Of a DNA stretch of 6,415 nt, positions 1 through 5,172 are shown in pieces. The notes beneath the pieces are model-generated. The model was not told where the DNA came from, made no database searches, and worked only from the letters and a program-made list of their open reading frames with translations. Source of the stretch: Rhizobiaceae bacterium. GTDB taxonomy: Bacteria; Pseudomonadota; Alphaproteobacteria; Rhizobiales; Rhizobiaceae. The number at the start of each line of letters is the position of its first letter. Within the stretch, counting starts at the first letter, position 1. Location of the stretch: positions 1 to 6,415 of the forward strand of contig JAJFMR010000389.1 of the NCBI GenBank assembly GCA_020696915.1, given 5' to 3'. The translations under genes and the position numbers were made by a program.

Positions 1-131
1 ACAACATGGTGCGCGCTACTTTCGATGCCTTGAAGAACCAGATGCACCCCAAGGATGTCGCGGCCCATCGCGGCATCAAGTATTCGACGCTCCAGGCCCG
101 CCGCGGCTCGGCTGTGGCTGCTGAAGAATAA
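1..131 (+). CDS. rpsE: 30S ribosomal protein S5 (uS5), C-terminal end only
   Basis: Only the last 42 codons are present; the frame runs from position 3 to a TAA stop at 129-131 and the gene begins outside the window. The residues include NMVRATFDAL near the start and HPKDVAAHRGIKYSTLQARR further on, which match the C-terminal part of bacterial uS5. uS5 is a 30S protein near the mRNA entry channel that contributes to decoding accuracy. The stop is followed 21 nt later by the rpmD start, the usual spc-operon order. The short tail after QARR (GSAVAAEE) is variable in the family. Identification rests on this partial match and on the following genes. Confidence 0.93.
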   Translation, partial: NMVRATFDALKNQMHPKDVAAHRGIKYSTLQARRGSAVAAEE

Positions 132-152
132 GAAGCGCCGAGGACCCGGAAG

Positions 153-350
153 ATGGCAAGGAAAGCTACAAAGACCGTGACTGTCGAGCAGATCGGCAGC
201 CCGATCCGCCGGCCGCAGGCGCAGCGCGCGACGCTGGCGGGCCTCGGCCTCAACAAGATGCATCGCCGCCGCACGCTGGAGGATACACCCTCGGTTCGCG
301 GCATGATCGCGGCCGTCCAGCACCTCGTCCGCGTCGTGGACGAGAAGTAG
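153..350 (+). CDS. rpmD: 50S ribosomal protein L30 (uL30)
   Basis: This 65-aa protein is a small 50S subunit protein of the spc operon. The sequence shows the L30 pattern: a basic start (MARKATKTVTVEQIGSPIRR), then ATLAGLGLNKMHRRRTLEDT with the conserved GLGLNKM and basic turn, then a final helix and strand ending in LVRVVDEK. It is slightly longer than the E. coli protein (59 aa), as is usual in Alphaproteobacteria. The ATG at 153 is preceded by GAGGA at 140-144 with an 8-nt spacer. It lies 21 nt after rpsE and 18 nt before the chosen rplO start, so cotranscription is very likely. The 9-mer CGCCGAGGA recurs as the Shine-Dalgarno context of rplO. Confidence 0.96.
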   Translation: MARKATKTVTVEQIGSPIRRPQAQRATLAGLGLNKMHRRRTLEDTPSVRGMIAAVQHLVRVVDEK

Positions 351-368
351 ACGCCGAGGAGTATGACA

Positions 369-848
369 ATGAAACTCAACGACTTGCGTGACAAGGACGG
401 CGCCACCCATTCGCGAAAGCGGCTTGGACGTGGAATAGGCTCCGGATCCGGCAAGACGGCTGGCCGCGGGGTCAAGGGGCAGAAGGCGCGCTCCGGCGTT
501 TCCATCAACGGCTTCGAGGGCGGCCAGATGCCGCTCTACCGGCGTCTGCCGAAGCGCGGCTTCAACAATATCTTTGCCAAGGAGTTCGTGACCGTGTCGC
601 TGGCCCGGCTCCAGGCGGCCGTCGACGCCAAGAAGCTCGATCCGAAGAAGACGGTAACGGCCCAGGCACTGGTCGAGGCGGGCGTCATCCGCCGCGCCCG
701 GGACGGCGTGCGGCTGCTTTCGGGCGGCGAACTGAAGGCGAAGCTTGCCATCGAGGTCGCCGGTGCATCGAAGGCGGCCGTCGAGAAGGTCGAGAAGGCC
801 GGAGGCTCGGTCACCCTGCCTGAAAAGAAGGCAGAGGCGTCAGAGTAG
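369..848 (+). CDS. rplO: 50S ribosomal protein L15 (uL15)
   Basis: This 159-aa protein is a late-assembly 50S protein with a long basic N-terminal extension reaching into 23S rRNA. Residues 1-65 carry the diagnostic Gly/Arg/Lys-rich part (MKLNDLRDKDGATHSRKRLG, GRGIGSGSGKTAGRGVKGQK, then a GFEGGQMPLYRRLPKRGF motif). The C-terminal globular domain (about 70-155) ends with the family signature around AKLAIEVAGASKAAVEKVEK. I chose the ATG at 369 over an in-frame ATG at 363. GAGGAG at 356-361 is 7 nt from 369 but only 1 nt from 363, and L15 proteins normally begin MKLNDL. The last residues (PEKKAEASE) are a variable tail. A 121-nt structured spacer separates it from secY. Confidence 0.96.
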   Translation: MKLNDLRDKDGATHSRKRLGRGIGSGSGKTAGRGVKGQKARSGVSINGFEGGQMPLYRRLPKRGFNNIFAKEFVTVSLARLQAAVDAKKLDPKKTVTAQALVEAGVIRRARDGVRLLSGGELKAKLAIEVAGASKAAVEKVEKAGGSVTLPEKKAEASE

Positions 849-861
849 GGGCCTGATCCAG

Positions 862-885
862 GCGGCGGCAGGGGATGGCCGCCGC
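862..885 (+). repeat. Inverted repeat / hairpin 1 in the rplO-secY spacer
   Basis: GCGGCGGC (862-869) is perfectly complementary to GCCGCCGC (878-885), with an 8-nt loop. An outer G-T wobble pair (861/886) can extend the stem. It starts 13 nt after the rplO stop. The bases that follow (TTGCAACTTCGG) contain no T run, so it is not a classical intrinsic terminator. It could be an mRNA-stabilising or attenuating hairpin; its function is not known. Confidence 0.6.
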
Positions 886-899
886 TTGCAACTTCGGTT

Positions 900-925
900 A
901 CCGGAGCATATCTCACGGCTCCGGT
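900..925 (+). repeat. Inverted repeat / hairpin 2 in the rplO-secY spacer
   Basis: ACCGGAGC (900-907) is perfectly complementary to GCTCCGGT (918-925), with a 10-nt loop (ATATCTCACG). Two wobble pairs (899/926 and 898/927) can lengthen the stem. It lies 14 nt downstream of the first hairpin and about 33 nt upstream of the secY Shine-Dalgarno sequence. No T tract follows, so I read it as a structured leader element and not as a terminator. The role is inferred only from its position. Confidence 0.55.
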
Positions 926-969
926 GGCGCCTCAGACGCAGGCCGGCGTGACCGAGCGGAGACTTTTGC

Positions 970-2310
970 ATGGCATCGGCTGCTGAACAGCTTGCATCCA
1001 ACCTGAATTTCGCAGCCTTCGCCAAGGCGGAGGATCTCAAGAAGCGCATCTGGTTCACGCTCGGTGCGCTGCTCGTATACCGCCTCGGTACCTACATTCC
1101 GCTGCCAGGCATCAATCCCGATGCCTTTGCGCAGGCCTTCACGCAGCAGAGCGGCGGCGTGCTCGGCGTGTTCAACATGTTTGCCGGCGGCGCCGTCGAG
1201 CGCATGGCGATCTTCGCGCTGGGCATCATGCCCTATATCTCCGCATCGATCATCATGCAGTTGATGACCTCGGTGGTTCCGACGCTCGAGGCCCTGAAGA
1301 AGGAAGGCGAGCAGGGCCGCAAGATCATCAACCAGTATACGCGCTACGGAACTGTGCTGCTTGCACTGGTGCAGGCCTACGGCATAGCCGTCGGGCTCGA
1401 AAGCGGCAGCGGTATCGTCACCGATCCCGGCCTTTTCTTCCGTATCTCGGCTGTCATCACGCTGGTCGGCGGCACCATGTTCCTGATGTGGCTCGGCGAG
1501 CAGATCACCGCGCGCGGCATCGGCAACGGCATCTCGTTGATCATCTTTGCCGGCATCGTGGCCGGCATGCCGGGGGCCATCGGCGGCACGCTCGAACTGG
1601 GCCGTACCGGGGCGCTATCGACGGGGCTGATCCTGGCGATCATCGTACTGGCCGTCGTGGTCGTCGCGATCATCGTCTTTTTCGAGCGCGCGCAGCGCCG
1701 GCTGCTCATCCAGTATCCGAAGCGTCAGGTCGGAAACCGCATGTTCCAGGGCGACACCTCGCACCTGCCGCTGAAGCTGAACACGTCTGGCGTGATCCCG
1801 CCGATCTTTGCGTCGTCGCTGCTGCTCCTGCCTGCCACCATCGCCGGATTTTCCGACACGTCGACCCTGCCTGCCTGGGCCGGCACCATTCTTGCCGCCC
1901 TCGGCAACGGCCAGCCGATCTATATGATCCTCTATGCGGCACTGATCGCCTTCTTTGCCTTCTTCTACACGGCGGTGGTGTTCAACCCGAAGGACACCGC
2001 CGACCAGCTGAAGAAGCATTCCGGCTTCATTCCCGGCTATCGGCCGGGCGAGCGGACGGCCGAGTATATCGATTACGTGCTGACGCGCATCACCGCCATC
2101 GGTGCCGTGTATTTGGTCGCCGTCTGCCTGCTGCCCGAATTCATGATCTCCGCGACGGGCATACCTTTCTATCTCGGGGGCACTTCGCTTCTGATCGTGG
2201 TCAGCGTCACCCTGGACACGGTGGCCCAGATCCAGGGTCACCTGATCGCCCATCAATACGAGGGACTGATCAAGAAGTCGAAGCTCAGGGGGGGAAAGAG
2301 AGGACGATGA
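970..2310 (+). CDS. secY: Preprotein translocase subunit SecY
   Basis: SecY is the channel-forming inner-membrane subunit of SecYEG, moving unfolded preproteins with SecA and inserting membrane proteins with the ribosome/SRP. The protein has 446 aa, the normal length, with ten hydrophobic segments at roughly 27-45, 78-100, 125-143, 158-176, 186-206, 217-238, 275-294, 315-338, 373-392 and 398-415. Diagnostic pieces are the plug region (about 60-75), GIMPYISASIIMQLM at 85-99, and LGEQITARGIGNGISLII at 175-192. The cytosolic C5 loop carries the conserved Arg in GYRPGE (Arg358), which is needed for SecA-driven transport. The tail is basic (KKSKLRGGKRGR). The ATG at 970 has GGAGA at 958-962 with 7-nt spacing. 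The TGA overlaps the adk ATG, implying translational coupling. Seven G (2288-2294) lie within its last codons. Confidence 0.98.
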   Translation: MASAAEQLASNLNFAAFAKAEDLKKRIWFTLGALLVYRLGTYIPLPGINPDAFAQAFTQQSGGVLGVFNMFAGGAVERMAIFALGIMPYISASIIMQLMTSVVPTLEALKKEGEQGRKIINQYTRYGTVLLALVQAYGIAVGLESGSGIVTDPGLFFRISAVITLVGGTMFLMWLGEQITARGIGNGISLIIFAGIVAGMPGAIGGTLELGRTGALSTGLILAIIVLAVVVVAIIVFFERAQRRLLIQYPKRQVGNRMFQGDTSHLPLKLNTSGVIPPIFASSLLLLPATIAGFSDTSTLPAWAGTILAALGNGQPIYMILYAALIAFFAFFYTAVVFNPKDTADQLKKHSGFIPGYRPGERTAEYIDYVLTRITAIGAVYLVAVCLLPEFMISATGIPFYLGGTSLLIVVSVTLDTVAQIQGHLIAHQYEGLIKKSKLRGGKRGR

Positions 2311-2981
2311 GGTTGGTTCTGCTTGGGCCGCCCGGAGCCGGCAAGGGAACGCAAGCGCAGCGACTGGTGGAAAAGTACGGCGTGCCGCAGCTTTCTACAG
2401 GCGACATGCTGCGAGCCGCCGTCCGCAACGGCACCGCAGTCGGCAAGCGGGCCAAGGCCGTGATGGACGCGGGCAGGCTGGTGTCCGACGAGATCGTCAA
2501 CGCCATCGTCTCGGACCGCATCGACGAGCCTGACGCCGCCCGCGGCTTCATCTTCGACGGCTATCCCCGAACCCTTGCCCAGGCCGACGCCGCCGGCAGC
2601 ATGCTTTCCGGCAAAGGCATGGATCTCGATGCGGTGATTGAAATCCGAGTCGACGACGACGTCCTGGTCGACCGCATCGCCGGCCGCTATACATGCGCCA
2701 GATGCGGGGCCGGGTACCACGACACAAGCCTCGAGCCGAAGGTGGCCGGCGTCTGCGACAAATGCGGCTCGCACGAGTTCAAGCGGCGGCCCGACGACAA
2801 CGCCGAGACGCTGCGGACCAGGCTGCAAGCCTATTACAAGGAAACGTCGCCGCTGATCGGCTACTATTACGCAAAGGGCAAACTGCGCAGCGTCGATGGC
2901 ATGGCGGAGATCGACGAGGTGACACGACAGATCGAAGCCGTGATGGAGGCGGCGCCCAGAAAAGCCGCAGCCGGCAGTTGA
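2307..2981 (+). CDS. adk: Adenylate kinase with Cys4 zinc-type LID
   Basis: Adenylate kinase converts ATP plus AMP to two ADP in the cytosol and balances the adenylate pool. The protein has 224 aa. Visible motifs are the P-loop GPPGAGKGT at residues 7-15, the AMP-binding STGDMLR (30-36), FDGYPRT (83-89), and the Arg-rich RRPDDN (160-165) after the LID. The LID (about 127-163) holds four cysteines at 130, 133, 150 and 153 in two CxxC pairs, the arrangement of zinc-binding adenylate kinases; E. coli Adk lacks them. DGYPRT replaces the commoner DGFPRT, a conservative change. The start ATG overlaps the secY stop (ATGA) after a purine-rich stretch ending AGAGAGGA, so coupled translation is likely. 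An open frame continues upstream of 2307 only as an out-of-frame reading of secY. The TGA stop lies inside the putative promoter of rpsM. Confidence 0.98.
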   Translation: MRLVLLGPPGAGKGTQAQRLVEKYGVPQLSTGDMLRAAVRNGTAVGKRAKAVMDAGRLVSDEIVNAIVSDRIDEPDAARGFIFDGYPRTLAQADAAGSMLSGKGMDLDAVIEIRVDDDVLVDRIAGRYTCARCGAGYHDTSLEPKVAGVCDKCGSHEFKRRPDDNAETLRTRLQAYYKETSPLIGYYYAKGKLRSVDGMAEIDEVTRQIEAVMEAAPRKAAAGS

Positions 2982-3006
2982 CGTAATGAACCGCCTGCAT
3001 TATAGC
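2978..3006 (+). promoter_or_regulatory. Putative sigma-70 promoter of the alpha operon (rpsM)
   Basis: TTGACG at 2978-2983 matches the -35 consensus at five of six positions. It is separated by 17 nt from TATAGC (3001-3006), which matches the -10 consensus at four of six. The -35 box overlaps the adk stop codon. The predicted transcript would begin near 3012-3014, leaving a leader of about 135 nt before rpsM. This would let rpsM-rpsK-rpoA-rplQ be transcribed apart from the spc genes, although readthrough from adk is also possible. The call rests on motif matching and position alone. Confidence 0.5.
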
Positions 3007-3018
3007 GGCGCATCTCCA

Positions 3019-3062
3019 AATCAGGCGTGAGGCTGCCGGTCCGCGAGGGCGGCGGCCTGATT
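3019..3062 (+). promoter_or_regulatory. Two-tier stem-loop in the rpsM leader
   Basis: AATCAGGC (3019-3026) pairs perfectly with GCCTGATT (3055-3062). Inside it, GCTGCC (3032-3037) pairs with GGCGGC (3048-3053) with one G-T wobble and a 10-nt loop. Five unpaired bases on one side and one on the other form an internal loop. No T run follows, so a classical terminator is unlikely. The element begins about 6 nt after the predicted transcription start. Ribosomal protein operons are often controlled by such leader structures, but the ligand, if any, cannot be told from sequence. In E. coli the alpha-operon leader binds S4, whereas rpsD is not in this operon here. Confidence 0.5.
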
Positions 3063-3081
3063 GAATTGGAAACGCCTGCAA

Positions 3082-3134
3082 GGGCCGGGCTCCACCGGAC
3101 GCGGGCTCAACCATAACCGCCGGACCACCGGCCC
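3082..3134 (+). promoter_or_regulatory. Possible long-range helix next to the rpsM ribosome binding site
   Basis: GGGCCGG (3082-3088) is perfectly complementary to CCGGCCC (3128-3134). The 3' arm ends 4 nt before the rpsM Shine-Dalgarno GGAGA (3139-3143). If formed, the helix would close a 39-nt domain directly upstream of the ribosome binding site and could influence initiation. A 7-bp GC match at this distance can also arise by chance in GC-rich DNA, so this is a weak call. Confidence 0.3.
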
Positions 3135-3148
3135 ACATGGAGAACGAG

Positions 3149-3520
3149 ATGGCCCGCATAGCAGGCGTCAACATTCCGACCAACAAGCGCGTGGTGATCG
3201 CGCTCCAGTACATTCACGGCATCGGCAAGAGTTTTGCCCAGGAGATCGTCGACAAGGTCGGCATCCCAGCCGAGCGGCGCGTCAGCCAACTTACCGACGC
3301 GGAGGTGCTGCAGATTCGCGAGACCATCGACCGCGATTACCAGGTCGAAGGCGACCTTCGCCGCGAGGTCTCCATCAACATCAAGCGCCTTATGGATCTC
3401 GGCAGTTACCGGGGTCTGCGGCACCGCCGCAACCTGCCGGTACGCGGCCAGCGATACCAATGCGCGGACCCGCAAAGGGCCGGCAAAGCCGATCGCCGGC
3501 AAGAAGAAATAGCAAAGTAG
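3149..3520 (+). CDS. rpsM: 30S ribosomal protein S13 (uS13) with frameshifted C-terminal tail
   Basis: uS13 lies in the head of the 30S subunit, contacts the 50S subunit through an intersubunit bridge, and reaches the P-site tRNA with its basic tail. Residues 1-102 are typical: MARIAGVNIPTNKRVVIALQ, YIHGIGKS, SYRGLRHRRNLPVRGQR. After Arg102 this frame reads a non-family tail (YQCADPQRAGKADRRQEEIAK) to a TAG at 3518-3520, giving 123 aa. The expected tail (TNARTRKGPAKPIAGKKK) is intact in another frame at 3456-3512, ending at TAG 3510-3512. Restoring 5 nt after 3453 would give RTHTNARTRKG and a protein of 122 aa, a usual rhizobial length. So this is a 5-nt deletion, real or from assembly. Residue 95 is Asn where Gly is usual. 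The ATG at 3149 is chosen over 3137 because of GGAGA at 3139-3143 and the standard MARIAG start. Confidence 0.93.
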   Translation: MARIAGVNIPTNKRVVIALQYIHGIGKSFAQEIVDKVGIPAERRVSQLTDAEVLQIRETIDRDYQVEGDLRREVSINIKRLMDLGSYRGLRHRRNLPVRGQRYQCADPQRAGKADRRQEEIAK

Positions 3521-3533
3521 CGAAATAGCGAAC
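3510..3533 (+). repeat. Imperfect 8-bp tandem repeat with TAG in all three frames
   Basis: Three adjoining 8-mers, TAGCAAAG (3510-3517), TAGCGAAA (3518-3525) and TAGCGAAC (3526-3533), follow the rpsM coding region. Because 8 is not a multiple of 3, the three TAG triplets fall in three different reading frames. The first is the stop of the normal S13 frame and the second the stop of the frameshifted frame actually continuous with rpsM. A GCGAAC (3531-3536) continues the pattern loosely. It is short and may have no function. Confidence 0.6.
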
Positions 3534-3568
3534 GCGAACAGCGACTTCCCGCTCGCCATTCCATTCGC

Positions 3569-3589
3569 TTCCAGGTGGAGCCGCTGGAA
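3569..3589 (+). repeat. Small hairpin in the rpsM-rpsK spacer
   Basis: TTCCAG (3569-3574) pairs with CTGGAA (3584-3589) around a 9-nt loop. It lies about 25 nt upstream of the rpsK Shine-Dalgarno sequence. A 6-bp stem is modest and no T run follows. I see no promoter-like pair in this 105-nt spacer. A role in mRNA stability or initiation is only a guess. Confidence 0.3.
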
Positions 3590-3625
3590 TTACGGCGGTG
3601 CAGAGATCAACCCGAAAGGACCATC

Positions 3626-4015
3626 ATGGCCAAGGAAGCCACCCGCGTTCGCCGACGTGAACGCAAGAACATCTCGTCGGGCACCGCCCATGTCAATTCG
3701 ACCTTCAACAACACCATGATCACCATCACCGACGCGCAGGGCAACACCATTGCCTGGTCGTCGGCGGGTGCGCAGGGGTTCAAGGGGTCGCGCAAGTCGA
3801 CACCGTTCGCAGCCCAGATGGCCGCCGAGGATGTCGCCAAGAAGGCCCAGGAACACGGCATGCGCATGCTCGAGGTCGAGGTCTGCGGACCGGGCTCAGG
3901 GCGTGAATCGGCCCTGCGCGCCCTGCAGGCGGGCGGCTTCACCATCACCTCCATTCGCGACGTGACGCCGATCCCGCACAATGGCTGCCGCCCGCGCAAG
4001 AAGCGCCGGGTATAA
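3626..4015 (+). CDS. rpsK: 30S ribosomal protein S11 (uS11)
   Basis: uS11 sits on the 30S platform near the mRNA exit and E site, binding 16S rRNA next to uS7. The protein has 129 aa, the standard length. Family features are the N-terminal basic segment (MAKEATRVRRRERKNISSGT), AHVNSTFNNTMITITD at 21-36, GSRKSTPFAAQMAAE at 54-68, and the signature region RDVTPIPHNGCRPRKKRRV at 111-129. The Asn119-Gly120 pair is the site where E. coli S11 is known to form isoaspartate, and it is conserved here. I chose the ATG at 3626, preceded by AAGGA (3616-3620) with 5-nt spacing, over an in-frame upstream ATG at 3575 that adds 17 residues foreign to the family. It follows rpsM after about 105 nt and precedes rpoA by 110 nt. 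Confidence 0.97.
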   Translation: MAKEATRVRRRERKNISSGTAHVNSTFNNTMITITDAQGNTIAWSSAGAQGFKGSRKSTPFAAQMAAEDVAKKAQEHGMRMLEVEVCGPGSGRESALRALQAGGFTITSIRDVTPIPHNGCRPRKKRRV

Positions 4016-4042
4016 ATCTCGAATGCTGCTGAACCGCCGCGC

Positions 4043-4062
4043 GAGCGCTGTTTGACGCGCTC
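4043..4062 (+). repeat. Hairpin 1 in the rpsK-rpoA spacer
   Basis: GAGCGC (4043-4048) pairs perfectly with GCGCTC (4057-4062) around an 8-nt loop (TGTTTGAC). It begins 27 nt after the rpsK stop. The following bases (CTCCACGG) are not T-rich, so it does not look like an intrinsic terminator. It may protect the rpsK mRNA end or have no role. Confidence 0.35.
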
Positions 4063-4080
4063 CTCCACGGCTTCCATGTC

Positions 4081-4107
4081 GCCCGTCACGATTGGATGGT
4101 GGCGGGC
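4081..4107 (+). promoter_or_regulatory. Hairpin directly upstream of the rpoA ribosome binding site
   Basis: GCCCGTCAC (4081-4089) pairs with GTGGCGGGC (4099-4107) over nine pairs with a single T-G wobble and a 9-nt loop. It ends 4 nt before the Shine-Dalgarno stretch GGAAGGA (4112-4118) of rpoA. The position suggests an effect on initiation, either by keeping the site single-stranded or by excluding upstream pairing. Regulation is inferred from position alone. Confidence 0.4.
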
Positions 4108-4125
4108 CAACGGAAGGAAAACAAG

Positions 4126-5136
4126 ATGATCCAGAAAAACTGGCAGGAACTGATCAAGCCGAACAAGATCGATTTCAATTCGAAGGGCAAGACGCTGACC
4201 ACGCTGGTCGCCGAGCCTCTCGAGCGCGGCTTCGGCCTGACGCTCGGCAATGCTCTCCGGCGCGTGCTATTGTCGTCGTTGCGCGGTGCCGCCGTCACCG
4301 CCGTGCAGATCGACGGCGTGCTGCATGAGTTCTCATCGATCGCCGGTGTTCGCGAGGATGTCACCGACATCGTGCTGAACATCAAGGAAATCGCCATCCG
4401 CATGGAGGGCGACGGTCCCAAGCGCATGGTGGTCCGCAAGCAGGGCCCGGGCTCGGTGACCGCTGGTGACATCCAGACGGTCGGCGATGTCGAAATCCTC
4501 AATCCCGATCACGTCATCTGCACGCTCGACGAGGGCGCCGAGATCCGCATGGAGTTCACGGTGGACACCGGCAAGGGCTACGTGCCGGCCGAGCGCAACC
4601 GGGCGGAAGATGCGCCGATCGGGCTCATCCCGGTCGACAGCCTGTACTCGCCGGTGAAAAAAGTATCCTACAAGGTCGAGAACACCCGCGAAGGCCAGGT
4701 TCTCGATTATGACAAGCTGACCATGACGCTCGAGACCAACGGTTCGATCAGTGGCGAGGACGCGGTGGCTTTTGCCGCGCGCATCCTGCAGGACCAGCTC
4801 GGTCTGTTCGTCAATTTCGACGAGCCGCAGAAGGAAGTGACGACCGAGTCCGTTACCGAGCTGGCGTTCAATCCGGCCCTCCTGAAGAAGGTGGACGAGC
4901 TCGAGCTGTCGGTCCGTTCGGCAAACTGCCTGAAGAACGACAACATCGTCTACATCGGCGACCTGATCCAGAAAACCGAGGCCGAAATGCTGCGGACCCC
5001 CAATTTCGGCCGCAAGTCGTTGAACGAGATCAAGGAAGTGCTGGCCGCCATGGGCCTGCATCTCGGCATGGAAGTGCCGGACTGGCCGCCGGAAAACATC
5101 GAAGATCTCGCCAAGCGGTACGAAGACCAGTATTGA
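4126..5136 (+). CDS. rpoA: DNA-directed RNA polymerase subunit alpha
   Basis: The alpha subunit dimerises to start assembly of core RNA polymerase, and its C-terminal domain binds promoter UP elements and activators. The protein has 336 aa, a normal rhizobial length. The N-terminal domain (about 1-235) includes the dimer/beta-contact motif RGFGLTLGNALRRVLLSS (34-51) and NRAEDAPIGLIPVDSLYSPV (158-177). A flexible linker near 232-248 leads to the C-terminal domain (about 250-320). That domain holds SVRSANCLKN and NFGRKSLNEIKE, with Arg264, Asn267 and Lys297 at the positions of the E. coli DNA-contact residues R265, N268 and K298. The ATG at 4126 (MIQKNWQELIKPNK) is preferred over an in-frame ATG at 4096, because AAGGA at 4114-4118 is 7 nt upstream and the family begins there. 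rplQ starts 36 nt downstream. Confidence 0.98.
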   Translation: MIQKNWQELIKPNKIDFNSKGKTLTTLVAEPLERGFGLTLGNALRRVLLSSLRGAAVTAVQIDGVLHEFSSIAGVREDVTDIVLNIKEIAIRMEGDGPKRMVVRKQGPGSVTAGDIQTVGDVEILNPDHVICTLDEGAEIRMEFTVDTGKGYVPAERNRAEDAPIGLIPVDSLYSPVKKVSYKVENTREGQVLDYDKLTMTLETNGSISGEDAVAFAARILQDQLGLFVNFDEPQKEVTTESVTELAFNPALLKKVDELELSVRSANCLKNDNIVYIGDLIQKTEAEMLRTPNFGRKSLNEIKEVLAAMGLHLGMEVPDWPPENIEDLAKRYEDQY

Positions 5137-5148
5137 GGCCGCGGCCTC
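5135..5148 (+). repeat. Perfect 14-bp palindrome at the rpoA stop
   Basis: GAGGCCGCGGCCTC reads the same on both strands and overlaps the TGA stop of rpoA (5134-5136). As RNA it could form a 5-bp stem with a CGCG tetraloop. It ends 11 nt before the rplQ Shine-Dalgarno (5160-5165). It could shape the coupling of rpoA and rplQ translation, or be chance in GC-rich DNA. Confidence 0.4.
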
Positions 5149-5172
5149 GGCAACGAATGAAGGAGTAGAGCC

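Noticed and set aside
363..368. ATG at 363 as the rplO start
   Set aside because: It is only 1 nt from the GAGGAG Shine-Dalgarno; the ATG at 369 has correct spacing and the standard MKLNDL start.
886..914. TTGCAA-N17-TATCTC as a secY promoter
   Set aside because: Matches are weak (four and three of six) and it overlaps the second hairpin; a promoter here cannot be supported from sequence.
1615..2256. Minus-strand open frame inside secY
   Set aside because: Antisense to a well-conserved gene and with low-complexity composition; no support for a gene.
1488..2306. Open frame upstream of and continuous with adk, inside secY
   Set aside because: It is the shifted reading of secY codons (Arg/His-rich). 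Adenylate kinases begin at MRLVLLGPPGAGKGT, which is the ATG at 2307.
2982..3148. A hidden rpmJ or other small gene between adk and rpsM
   Set aside because: No frame with an L36-like pattern or a well-placed start and Shine-Dalgarno is present; rpmJ normally lies elsewhere in Alphaproteobacteria.
3449..3512. Programmed +1 frameshift to rescue the S13 tail
   Set aside because: A single-base shift here would still miss the conserved Arg-Thr-His residues, and no known slippery or stimulatory signal is seen; a 5-nt deletion explains the sequence exactly.
4052..4080. TTGACG at 4052 as a promoter for rpoA
   Set aside because: No acceptable -10 box is found at 16-18 nt (best is CATGTC), and the hexamer lies in a hairpin loop region.
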